From NCBI RefSeq assembly GCF_014237455.1, contig NZ_JABZFL010000092.1, positions 1-32,626 of the forward strand: DNA of 32,626 nt, given 5' to 3'. This stretch comes from Desulfobacula sp. (lineage in GTDB: Bacteria; Desulfobacterota; Desulfobacteria; Desulfobacterales; Desulfobacteraceae). Under the pieces are notes generated by a model. That model searched no databases and was not told where the DNA came from. It worked only from the letters and a program-made list of their open reading frames with translations. Every line of letters starts with the position of its first letter. The stretch's first letter is position 1. A program made the position numbers and the translations under genes. This document shows, piece after piece, positions 7,147 to 14,779 of the stretch.

Positions 7147-8060
7147 GAGAGCTGGTTATTTTAAGTGGAAAAGGCGGAACAGGAAAAACAACCATTACGG
7201 CAGCCTTTGCTTCCCTGGCTGAGAGCATGATATTTTGTGATGCAGATGTTGATGCCGCAGATCTTCACCTGATTTTAGAACCTGATTTTAAACTATCCTC
7301 GGATTTTATCGGCGGTAATGAAGCGGTGATCGATCCTGACAAATGCACCCAGTGCGGTCGATGTCTTGAGGTTTGCAGATTCGATGCTGTCAGATTTGAT
7401 GCTGACACGAACACCTATGAAGTTGATCCCATTGAATGCGAAGGATGCGGGGTTTGCTTTGATCTATGCCCGGAACAGGCCATTGATTTTCCCGAAACCA
7501 TCTGTGGAGAATGGTATATTTCTGATACAAGGTTTGGTCCCATGGTTCATGCAAGGCTTGGCATTGCCCAGGAAAATTCAGGCAAACTGGTGGCCCTTGT
7601 CCGGCAGGAAGCAAGAGAAATTGCAAAAAATAAAAACCTTGATCTGATTCTAACAGACGGCCCTCCGGGTATCGGATGCCCGGTTATTGCCTCCATCGGA
7701 CAGGCGACAGCCATACTGATCATTGCAGAGCCAACGGTTTCAGGCATCCATGACCTGGAAAGAGTGGGACAGCTTTCCAGACATTTTAACATCCCTGCCA
7801 TGGTCTGTATCAATAAGTATGATCTGAACCCTGATCAAACAAAAAAAATTGAAGATCTTGCCAAAGAAAACAACATTGCCATTGTGGGTAGAATCTCATT
7901 TGATCAAACCTTCACAGAAGCCATGATCCAGGCAAAAACCATTTTTGAATACAACGAAAATTCACAGGCCAGTATTGAAATACGGCAGGTATGGGATAAT
8001 ATTCTATCTCTGCCAGAGTTTAAAAATCCTGTGACCAATAATATAATGCAACATATATAG
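7143..8060 (+). CDS. MinD-superfamily P-loop ATPase with inserted 2[4Fe-4S] ferredoxin, copy 2
   Basis: A 305-residue paralogue of the preceding gene. The Walker A motif is LSGKGGTGKTT (residues 7-17) and the switch region is LTDGPPGIGCPV. The inserted ferredoxin has cysteines 68, 71, 74, 78 and 99, 102, 105, 109. Compared with its partner it has IGCP instead of TSCP after the GPPG/APPG loop and a longer C-terminal helix. The Cys in both GCPV and SCPV motifs is a recurring feature of these ferredoxin-MinD proteins. The pair is followed 13 nt later by a dinitrogenase-cofactor-family gene with an AGGAG site, the arrangement expected for an ORP-type cluster. Confidence 0.88.
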   Translation: MRELVILSGKGGTGKTTITAAFASLAESMIFCDADVDAADLHLILEPDFKLSSDFIGGNEAVIDPDKCTQCGRCLEVCRFDAVRFDADTNTYEVDPIECEGCGVCFDLCPEQAIDFPETICGEWYISDTRFGPMVHARLGIAQENSGKLVALVRQEAREIAKNKNLDLILTDGPPGIGCPVIASIGQATAILIIAEPTVSGIHDLERVGQLSRHFNIPAMVCINKYDLNPDQTKKIEDLAKENNIAIVGRISFDQTFTEAMIQAKTIFEYNENSQASIEIRQVWDNILSLPEFKNPVTNNIMQHI

Positions 8061-8073
8061 GAGTGATAAAATT

Positions 8074-8460
8074 ATGAAAAGCGGAAGAATAGCAGTCCCT
8101 TCAAACGGTCAGGGCGGCCTTGACGGAACAAGAGCCGGCCATTTTGGACATTGTGATGTATTTACGTTTATTGACGTGGAAGACGGTGAAATCAAAGAAG
8201 TATCTGTCCTCCAGAATCAGGAGCATGCCCAGGGTGGTTGTATGGTACCGGTTAACCTCTTGTCTGACAACAGAGTAACCGCATTGATTGTCGGTGGTAT
8301 CGGCATGCGGCCTTTGATGGGCTTTAAACAGGTAGGTATTGATGTATATCACGATGATCAGCGGGCAGAGATAGAACCTGTGGTAAAAGATCTTATAGCA
8401 GGCAACCTGGCTGAAATTACAAATGATCAGGTCTGCGGTGGTGGCGGCGGACAGGTATAA
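8074..8460 (+). CDS. NifX/NifB-C-terminal/ORP-family protein, copy 1
   Basis: A 128-residue protein of the dinitrogenase iron-molybdenum cofactor biosynthesis family (ribonuclease-H-like fold), which binds Mo/Fe/Cu-sulfur cofactors. Visible features are IAVPSNGQGGLDGTRAGHFGHCDVF at the N-terminus, HAQGGCMVPVNLL, the ALIVGGIGMRP turn, and a C-terminal CGGGGGQV tail that adds another Cys. The His-rich N-terminal loop and the GGC motif are likely metal ligands. The ribosome binding site is AGGAG. It sits between the ATPases and its paralogue. Whether its cofactor is Mo-Cu, as in the orange protein, or Fe-based cannot be read from sequence. Confidence 0.82.
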   Translation: MKSGRIAVPSNGQGGLDGTRAGHFGHCDVFTFIDVEDGEIKEVSVLQNQEHAQGGCMVPVNLLSDNRVTALIVGGIGMRPLMGFKQVGIDVYHDDQRAEIEPVVKDLIAGNLAEITNDQVCGGGGGQV

Positions 8461-8484
8461 AGAGTTATAAGGGAGAACACTAAA

Positions 8485-8844
8485 ATGAAAGTAGCTGTTA
8501 CATCACAGGGAGATACGCTGGATTCCCAAGTCGATCCAAGATTTGGAAGGGCTGCGTATATCCTCATCATAGATACGGAAACACTTGAATTTGAAGCATT
8601 TGATAACAATGAAAATAAAAATTCATTCAAAGGCGCCGGCACTCAGGCTGCGGCGATGGTCAGTGAGAAGGGGGCAGAGGTATTGCTGACAGGATTCTGC
8701 GGACCCAATGCCTTTACAACCCTGGAAACTGCCGGTGTAAAAGTGGCCAATGATCAAAGCGGCCGGATAATCGATGTGGTACAGAAGTTTAAGCAGGGCA
8801 ATGTTGTTTATGCCAAAGATGCTAACAAAGACGGCCACTGGTAA
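8485..8844 (+). CDS. NifX/ORP-family protein, copy 2
   Basis: A 119-residue protein of the same family as its upstream neighbour but of the other branch. It opens with MKVAVTSQGDTLDSQVDPRFGRAAYILIID, the typical start of ORP/MTH1175-like proteins, and has AAAMVSEKGAEVLLTGFCGPNAFTTLETAGVKV in the middle. A single Cys (in GFCGPNA) remains. Length is close to that of the Desulfovibrio orange protein, a small periplasm-free cofactor carrier with a Mo-Cu sulfide cluster. It is the last gene before a hairpin terminator, so the sigma-54 unit may be 5888-8844 with partial read-through. Confidence 0.82.
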   Translation: MKVAVTSQGDTLDSQVDPRFGRAAYILIIDTETLEFEAFDNNENKNSFKGAGTQAAAMVSEKGAEVLLTGFCGPNAFTTLETAGVKVANDQSGRIIDVVQKFKQGNVVYAKDANKDGHW

Positions 8845-8854
8845 ACGGGTGAAG

Positions 8855-8915
8855 TACGAATAAAAAAGTACCCTGTCGAATAACTACTTGTTCACGCGTC
8901 AGGGTGCTTTTCGTA
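8855..8915 (+). terminator. Long hairpin between the ORP-family genes and fmdB-like gene
   Basis: AGTACCCTG (8867-8875) pairs with CAGGGTGCT (8900-8908), including one G-T pair. An outer TACGAA (8855-8860) pairs with TTCGTA (8910-8915). A-rich and T-rich sides flank the inner stem (AAAAAAG and CTTTTC). The T-run is short, so termination is probably partial, allowing some expression of the downstream fmdB-like, NifU-like and carbonic anhydrase genes. Confidence 0.6.
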
Positions 8916-8944
8916 TAACCGTCATTAATTATAAGGAAAAACAA

Positions 8945-9199
8945 ATGCCCCTTTATGAATTTAAATGTGTGGACTGCGGTGAGCATAGTGAAATCCTCAT
9001 TATCGGAACGCAGGACAAATCCATATGCGAATCATGCGGCAGTACAAACATGACAAAACAGATATCAGCCCATTCTTCACTGTCCGGGCCTGCCAAAAAC
9101 AGCATGCCTGGTCCCGGTGATACTGCATGCTGCGGATCTTCACCCGGCCAGGCCGCCGGTTGTGCCGGTCCGGGAAGCTGTTGTGGAAAGAGTTTTTAA
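8945..9199 (+). CDS. FmdB-family zinc ribbon protein with Cys-rich tail
   Basis: An 84-residue protein starting MPLYEFKCVDCG, the FmdB/CxxC_CxxC_SSSS signature, with Cys8, Cys11, Cys28 and Cys31 as zinc ligands. The start at 8945 follows AAGGA; an earlier in-frame start at 8888 lies within the hairpin region. The family takes its name from a regulator of formamidase and amidase genes, but most members are uncharacterised small metal-binding proteins. The tail after residue 60 is rich in Cys, Gly and Pro (ACCGSSPGQAAGCAGPGSCCG), adding five further Cys. That could bind metal and is notable beside a cluster-assembly locus. Confidence 0.8.
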   Translation: MPLYEFKCVDCGEHSEILIIGTQDKSICESCGSTNMTKQISAHSSLSGPAKNSMPGPGDTACCGSSPGQAAGCAGPGSCCGKSF

Positions 9200-9201
9200 T
9201 C

Positions 9202-9630
9202 ATGAATAATCTGGATGAATTTTTAGATAACCTTCAAAACGAAATATTTGAAGATGCAAAAAAGGCCCTTGGTGAAAAAGGTTTTCAACGATGGCGCAAT
9301 CCAAAATATAATGGGAAAATGGAAAATCCGGATGGTCATGCCAGCGTTACTGGAGAATGCGGTGACACCATGGAAATATATTTAAAATTTAAAAATAACC
9401 GGATTTCTGATGCATCCTATTTTACCAACGGCTGTGCTTCAAGTTCTATTGCAGGTTCCTTTGCCTCAGAATTAACCCTGGGCAAAGATCCGGATGAAAT
9501 CACGGATATAACCGCAGAAACCGTTTTAAATACAATCGGAAAGCTCCCTGAAAAAGATTTGCATTGCGCAAGTCTTGCCGCCCGAACCGTTCAGGAAGCC
9601 TTGAGTAATTATATGACCCAAAAAGGATAA
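9202..9630 (+). CDS. NifU/IscU-like iron-sulfur scaffold protein, copy 2
   Basis: A 142-residue paralogue of the gene at 5309. The three ligand cysteines are present: Cys53 in GECGD, Cys78 in TNGCASS, and Cys122 in HCASLA. NPDGHASVTGECGDTMEIYL aligns with NPDGYGRRTGDCGDTVEFFL of copy 1. An N-terminal extension (FLDNLQNEIFEDAKKALGEKG) is specific to this copy. The start at 9202 is 2 nt past the fmdB-like stop. A longer in-frame reading from 9127 would overlap that gene and is rejected. Two scaffolds in one locus suggest that different clusters or different recipients are served. Confidence 0.86.
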   Translation: MNNLDEFLDNLQNEIFEDAKKALGEKGFQRWRNPKYNGKMENPDGHASVTGECGDTMEIYLKFKNNRISDASYFTNGCASSSIAGSFASELTLGKDPDEITDITAETVLNTIGKLPEKDLHCASLAARTVQEALSNYMTQKG

Positions 9631-9634
9631 AAAT

Positions 9635-10156
9635 ATGGCCGTATACCGATATGGTGAAAGAGTTCCTCAAATTGGAAAGAACTCATATGTCAGTGATTCT
9701 GCAAGGGTCATTGGTGATGTAACCATAAAAGACAATTGCTATATCGGCCATGGCGCCATTGTCCGGGGGGATTATGGTAAAATCATCATTGGAACCGGAA
9801 CCGCCATAGAAGAGAATGCCATTCTTCATATCAGACCCAATGGCATTCTTGAACTGGAAGAAAGTGTTACCGTTGGTCACGGGGCCATTATTCACGGCAA
9901 ACAAATAAAATCCCATGCTGTCATCGGAATCGGCTCTGTTCTTGGATTTGATGTCGTCATAGGATCATGGACCATTGTAGCTGAAGGGTGCGTCGTGCCC
10001 CAGAATACGATCATTCCTGACGAGAAAATCACTGGTGGCGTCCCTTTTAAAATCATTGGGGATGTCAAACAAAAGCATAAGGATTTCTGGACATATGGGA
10101 AACAGCTTTATGTTGACCTTGCCCGCGAATATCCTGAAAAATTTGAAAAACTGTAA
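9635..10156 (+). CDS. Gamma-class carbonic anhydrase-like hexapeptide protein
   Basis: A 173-residue left-handed beta-helix protein built from hexapeptide repeats (VIGDVTI, YIGHGAI, VTVGHGAIIHG, VIGIGSVLGFDVVIG). The three zinc-ligand histidines of gamma carbonic anhydrases are present with the right spacing (His65, His82, His87). Such CamH/PaaY-type proteins are trimers; some hydrate CO2 and others are thioesterases or of unknown role. It starts 4 nt after the preceding stop and is likely cotranscribed. A link with the metal-cluster genes is by position only. Confidence 0.85.
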   Translation: MAVYRYGERVPQIGKNSYVSDSARVIGDVTIKDNCYIGHGAIVRGDYGKIIIGTGTAIEENAILHIRPNGILELEESVTVGHGAIIHGKQIKSHAVIGIGSVLGFDVVIGSWTIVAEGCVVPQNTIIPDEKITGGVPFKIIGDVKQKHKDFWTYGKQLYVDLAREYPEKFEKL

Positions 10157-10171
10157 CCAACCCTTATTCTA

Positions 10172-10474
10172 ATGGAAATTATTTTAGATTTAACCCGCCA
10201 CTGCATTGAAACAGCGTCTAAAAAAAAATATGAGCGCCTGATCAGACAATATTTTAAAACCACTGCCACCCAAAAAGAAAAAATCATCATTGAAAAACAA
10301 ATCAATGCTTTAAAATATTTCCTTGAAAAAGCTGATTTTCCTGAACTTAGAAATCGTTGTACTAACACTATTTCAGTTGAAAAAAAGGCTGTTCTGATCA
10401 TTTTACAGCATTTTGAAAAAATGCATATCCGCTTCAACAACGCAACCCTGTATCCGATCTGGAAAACCAAATGA
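10172..10474 (+). CDS. Hypothetical helical protein
   Basis: A 100-residue protein that I do not recognise. It is basic and predicted mostly alpha-helical (YERLIRQYFKTTATQKEKIIIEKQINALKYFLEKADFPELRNRC, then VEKKAVLIILQHFEK), with no signal peptide or membrane segment. The ATG at 10172 is 15 nt past the carbonic anhydrase stop and has no clear ribosome binding site, so translation may be coupled or weak. It could be the last gene of the sigma-54 region. Confidence 0.5.
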   Translation: MEIILDLTRHCIETASKKKYERLIRQYFKTTATQKEKIIIEKQINALKYFLEKADFPELRNRCTNTISVEKKAVLIILQHFEKMHIRFNNATLYPIWKTK

Positions 10475-10568
10475 GAATAAAATAATATTTTCAGATCTTT
10501 TAATTGCCCTGCATAACTGCTACGGTAAAAATTATGATTAATACTTGTGAAAAAAAGGACAGATTACA

Positions 10569-11348
10569 ATGAAATTTGAGAAAGTGATTGTTGAAAAAAA
10601 TGAAAATCATGTTGCAACACTTACGTTAAACCGCCCTGAAAGCATGAATACCTTTAGCAGCCAAATGGCTGCCGAACTGAATCAGGCACTCATTGAGCTT
10701 GATTCGGACCCATTGATCAGGGTCATTCTTTTAAAAGGAGCCGGAAAGGCGTTTTGTGCCGGAATTGACGTGAATGAGCTTGCCGGAAAAACAGCTATTG
10801 AATACCGCGAATGGATAGAAAAAATGGAACACCCCCTTGTTACCATTTCAAAACTAAAAAAACCGGTCATTGCACAGCTTCATGGTGTTGCTGCGGCAAA
10901 CGGTATGGGATTAATCGCAGCAGCAGATCTGGTCATTGCTGCAGATAATTCACGCATGGGCCTGACCGCAATCAATGTGGGGCTCAACTGCGTTGGCCCC
11001 ATCATCCCTGTTTCCAGATGTGTCGGCCGGAAAAAGGCATTAGAACTTTTGCTTTACGGGAATCTAATAAAAATGCCCGAAGCACTCTCCCTTGGCCTGA
11101 TAAATAAAATTGTCCCCCAAGACGAGCTTGAATCCCAGGCCCTTCAATGGGCAGAAGAACTGGCACAAAAAAGCCCCATAGCCGTCCAGATTGCAAAAAC
11201 CGGGTTTTATCATTCTGAAGATATGAGTTATGAAGAGCAGTTTGCCTATATGAACGAGGCCTTTGCCCGCCTGTGCACCACAGATGACGCAAAAGAAGGG
11301 GTCGCTGCATTTTTTGAAAGACGAGACCCTGTCTGGCAGGAAAAATAA
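10569..11348 (+). CDS. Crotonase-family (ECHDC3-like) protein lacking both catalytic glutamates
   Basis: A 259-residue enoyl-CoA hydratase/isomerase superfamily protein. The oxyanion-hole segments are intact (KAFCAGID at 60-67 and HGVAAANGMG at 105-114). The two hydratase glutamates are replaced: the first position is Gly114 and the second is Ala134 (GLTAINVGL instead of the usual LPEVNLGL). This pattern, the NVGLNCVGPIIPVSR segment and the EGVAAFFERRDPVW C-terminus resemble the ECHDC3 group, whose reaction is not established. It binds CoA thioesters by fold, but a hydratase reaction is unlikely. The ribosome binding site is AGGAC. The rhomboid gene follows after 4 nt. Confidence 0.85.
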   Translation: MKFEKVIVEKNENHVATLTLNRPESMNTFSSQMAAELNQALIELDSDPLIRVILLKGAGKAFCAGIDVNELAGKTAIEYREWIEKMEHPLVTISKLKKPVIAQLHGVAAANGMGLIAAADLVIAADNSRMGLTAINVGLNCVGPIIPVSRCVGRKKALELLLYGNLIKMPEALSLGLINKIVPQDELESQALQWAEELAQKSPIAVQIAKTGFYHSEDMSYEEQFAYMNEAFARLCTTDDAKEGVAAFFERRDPVWQEK

Positions 11349-11352
11349 CCCA

Positions 11353-11901
11353 TTGAAAATCAAATACAACTCCCCTGTAATCCTGACGTATTCCATACTG
11401 TCAATATGCATTTTAAGTTTTTGCAGCAGCGGGCTTGTATCAAAACATTTTTCTTCTCCGGCTCACCTGGCCTTTTTGAATCCATATTTTTATCTCAGAC
11501 TGGTTTCATATATTGCCGGCCATGGTGGCTGGAGTCATCTTATAGGGAATCTGATGATAACCCTTCTTGTCGGGCCGTTGCTTGAAGAAAAATACGGATC
11601 AGGTAAGCTTTTGGAAATGATTTTGGTTACAGCCGTTGTCACAGGGTTATTGAACACTTTTTTATTTTCAACATCTCTTACAGGCGGAAGTGGGATTGCT
11701 TTCATGTTGATTCTTCTCAGCTCATTTTCGAATATCAAATCAAAAGAGATTCCTTTAACCTTTATAATAATTGCGGTGCTTTTCATTGGCAGCGAGGTGG
11801 CTTCAACCCTGAAAATAGACAGGATCTCACAGTTCAGCCACCTTGCCGGCGGTTTCATCGGAGCGGGTTATGGATTCATTAGAAGTGGCAGGAGGTTTTA
11901 A
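11353..11901 (+). CDS. Rhomboid-family intramembrane serine protease
   Basis: A 182-residue polytopic membrane protein. The catalytic Ser113 is in GGSGIAF and His163 in SHLAGGFIGAGYGF. HGGWSHLIGNL (residues 57-67) gives the conserved loop and the HxxN element of TM2. Rhomboids cleave transmembrane helices within the bilayer. The start is taken as TTG at 11353, 4 nt after the crotonase stop, with AGGA upstream. No ATG in frame gives the full first helix, and a reading from 11263 would overlap the previous gene extensively. The pairing with a crotonase-like gene is unexplained. Confidence 0.8.
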   Translation: MKIKYNSPVILTYSILSICILSFCSSGLVSKHFSSPAHLAFLNPYFYLRLVSYIAGHGGWSHLIGNLMITLLVGPLLEEKYGSGKLLEMILVTAVVTGLLNTFLFSTSLTGGSGIAFMLILLSSFSNIKSKEIPLTFIIIAVLFIGSEVASTLKIDRISQFSHLAGGFIGAGYGFIRSGRRF

Positions 11902-11980
11902 TTGAACTGAGAAAAGACATTGATTGGATTTTTCATTTGATGGGAAAATTGAATAGTACACTGAAGTTGGAGAAAGAATT

Positions 11981-13981
11981 ATGATTCCGTCTACTATAAT
12001 TGGGTTTATCAACAATGCAGCTCTCTTGTTAGCTTTGGGACTGCTCTATGATATCTTGACCTTGAGACAGGTTGGGGGGAAAACCTCTTTCAATCAAATG
12101 GTCACCGGAGTGATACTTGGGGGCATTGGTATTGCAGTTATGTCCAATCCATGGGAATTCACCCCCGGGGTTATCTTTGACACACGGTCGATTCTATTGT
12201 GCATTACAGGGTTTTTCTTTGGAACACTTCCGGTCATAATGACAATATTAATAACAGGCGCCTATCGGCTGTTTCTTGGCGGAGAAGGGGTTTGGACGGG
12301 ACTTGGGGTTATCGCCACATCTGGACTGGTTGGTTTGGCATGGCGGCATAAGCAAAAAAATGACCTGAAAAATGTGTCAATGAAGGAGTTGTATGCACTT
12401 GGCATGATTGTTCATGTTTTGATGCTTCTCTGGATGTTAACCCTGCCATGGCCCATAGCCAAAGAAGTTCTCTCCAGAATAACCCTTCCAGTCTTATTGA
12501 TCTTTCCTGTTGGAACGGCACTTTTAGGTCAACTGATGAAGAATCGGCATGCGAATAAACTGGCAAAGATGGAACTTAAAGAATCTGAAGAAAAATACAG
12601 GGAATTGGCAGATTCATTACCACAGAGTATTTTTGAAATTGATGAAACAGGCAGGGTTATCTATACAAACCAAACTGCTTTTGATCTTTTCAAGTACACT
12701 AAAGATGAATTTGACAAAGGGATAAATATTAGTCAAATAATAATTCCAGAGGATCATGACCGGGCACTAAAAAATATGCAAAGCATATTGAACGGCATCC
12801 AGTTAGGCGGTATAGAATACACGGCACTAAGGCATGACGGCACCACTTTCCCTGTTGTGATACATGCAAGCCTTGTTACTCGTAATGCAAAACCGATCGG
12901 TTTAAGGGGTTTGTTAATAGACATCAGTGACCAGAAAAAAATGGAGGAAAAATTAAAAAAAAGTGAGGAACGATATCGGAAGTATTTTGAAGATAATATT
13001 GTAGGCGCTTATATCTCAAGCCCTGGAGGGAAGCTGATTGCATGCAATCGGGAATATAAAAAAATATTTGGATTCGATAGCACTCAACAGGCTTTGGATA
13101 CGACTATTTCCAAAATTTTCGAGGTTCCTAATGAGAGGGCCGAATTCTTGAGACTTCTTAAAAAGAAAAAACGGGTGACTGGCTATGAATCTAAATTGAG
13201 AAAAATCAATGGGACACCTGTTCGGATGCTTGAAAATGCTTCAGGGGTTTTTGATGAAGAGGGCAACTTAAAACGTATAAGAGGGTTTTTAATGGATGTT
13301 ACTGAGCAAAGAAAACTTGAAGCTCAACTTCGGCAGGCCCAGAGGATGGAAACCATCGGTACCCTTGCCGGCGGTATTGCCCACGATTTCAATAATATTC
13401 TTTTCCCGATTTTAGGCCATACAGATATGTTATTAGCGGATATTCCTGAAGGCAGCCCGCTTCAAGATGGTCTGAATGAAATTTCCGCCGGTGCCTTGAG
13501 AGCCAAGGATCTGGTAAGACAGATCCTGACATTTTCCCGCCAGGATACTACCGAGTTGATCCTGATGAAGATGCAGCCGATTGTCAAAGAAGCATTAAAA
13601 CTGATCCGGTCGACCATCCCCACAACAATTGACATCACACAGGATATCAATGCGAATTGTGGTGCGATCAAAGCTGATCCCACACAACTTCACCAGATTA
13701 TAATGAATCTTACCACCAATGCGTATCATGCCATGGAGGAGACCGGAGGGGTCTTAAGCGTCAGTCTCAAAGAAATCGAATTAGGGAATGATGACGCAAT
13801 AAATCTTGATCTGGAACCGGGCACTTATGTCTGCCTTACTATAGCAGATACAGGCACAGGCATGGATAAGAATATAATAGAAAAAATCTTTGATCCATTC
13901 TTTACTACCAAAGAAGTAGGCAAGGGTACGGGGATGGGGATGTCAGTTGTCCACGGCATTGTTAAAAGCATGAAGGGGTAA
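11981..13981 (+). pseudogene. Hybrid sensor histidine kinase, 5' part (interrupted by IS66 element)
   Basis: The first 666 residues of a kinase. Order: five or more membrane helices resembling the LytS-type 5TM receptor domain (residues 5-190, with FDTRSILLCITGFFFG and YRLFLGGEGVW), PAS 1 (205-320), PAS 2 (330-445), HisKA (His468 in GGIAHDFNN), and HATPase with N-box LTTNAYHAM, G1 DTGTG and G2 GTGMGMS. The IS begins right after the G2 box, and its first bases GTAA supply the stop codon, so the last strand of the ATPase domain and the receiver are lost. Joining 11981-13977 to 16472-16976 restores one open frame of 833 residues. The truncated product might keep part of its sensing function but should lack normal kinase output. 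Ribosome binding site GGAG. Confidence 0.85.
13905..13977 (+). repeat. 73-bp direct duplication, left copy
   Basis: Identical over 73 bp to 16399-16471 and located directly against the left end of the IS66 element. It encodes TKEVGKGTGMGMSVVHGIVKSMKG of the kinase ATPase domain. A single copy is needed for the intact gene. IS66 elements normally leave 8-bp target duplications. Confidence 0.95.
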
Positions 13982-14063
13982 GCGCTCAACAAACCCCATC
14001 TTAAAAAATTCATAACCGTGTGTCATATTATGCTGACTTTATAATTTTTGTGAGGAGGCAAGC

Positions 14064-14384
14064 ATGATAACAGCATCAAGGCAAAATCAGCGAACTAAGA
14101 AACAAAAGTACTGGCAGCGTCATATTGAAAAGTGGTCCCAGTCCGGATTAAGCCAGACAGCATACTGTAGAGAATACAAGTTAAAAACCAAAAGTTTTAC
14201 TTATTTCAAGTCCAGACTAAAAAAGAAAAACCTGCCTGTGCAATTTGTTCAGGTGCCGGTTGAACCTGTGCGGGCGCCTTCTTTTTTAAAACTTAATATT
14301 GGTTCAAGTTTTCAAATTGACATACCCGATGGATTTTCTCAAAATACTTTGACACAGGTATTGCAAGTGCTTGGAGGCGTGTAA
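14064..14384 (+). CDS. tnpA: IS66 accessory protein TnpA
   Basis: A 106-residue small basic protein, first gene of the IS66 element. KYWQRHIEKWSQSGLSQTAYCREYKLKTKSFTYFKSRLKK (residues 12-51) is the helix-turn-helix typical of IS66 TnpA (IS2/IS911-like DNA-binding fold). The C-terminus is divergent. The start has AGGAGG upstream. It ends TAATG, overlapping the tnpB start by 1 nt. Its function in transposition is not well defined, though it is required in tested IS66 members. Confidence 0.9.
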   Translation: MITASRQNQRTKKQKYWQRHIEKWSQSGLSQTAYCREYKLKTKSFTYFKSRLKKKNLPVQFVQVPVEPVRAPSFLKLNIGSSFQIDIPDGFSQNTLTQVLQVLGGV

Positions 14385-14737
14385 TGTTTTTGCCGTCTGC
14401 CAATATTAAGGTGTATCTTGCCATGGGGTTTACTGATATGAGAAAATCTATCAATGGATTATCCATTCTTGTCAGCGAACATTTGGAACTTAATCCTTTT
14501 TCCGGCCATCTTTTTGTTTTCTGTAACAGGAAACGCAATATGGTTAAAATATTGTACTGGGACCAAAACGGATTCTGTTTGTGGCACAAGAAACTTGAAA
14601 AACATATCTTCATATGGCCTGATTCAAAAGAGCATATAAAAGCCATAGGCAAAAGAGAACTTGCCTGGCTGTTGGATGGAATTGACATCCATCAAAAGCA
14701 GGCTCATAAACCTTTAAATTATTCAATAATTTATTAA
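14384..14737 (+). CDS. tnpB: IS66 accessory protein TnpB
   Basis: A 117-residue protein of the IS66 Orf2 family (unrelated to the IS200/IS605 TnpB nuclease). Signature segments are YLAMGFTDMRKSINGL near the N-terminus, LFVFCNRKRNMVKILYWDQNGFCLWHKKLE in the middle, and the ELAWLLDGIDI end. It starts within the tnpA stop (TAATG overlap). Length is normal for the family. Its biochemical activity is unknown. Confidence 0.92.
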   Translation: MFLPSANIKVYLAMGFTDMRKSINGLSILVSEHLELNPFSGHLFVFCNRKRNMVKILYWDQNGFCLWHKKLEKHIFIWPDSKEHIKAIGKRELAWLLDGIDIHQKQAHKPLNYSIIY

Positions 14738-14779
14738 AAATCTATTTACAATTTCAAGTAGTTATGATATACAACCTGC

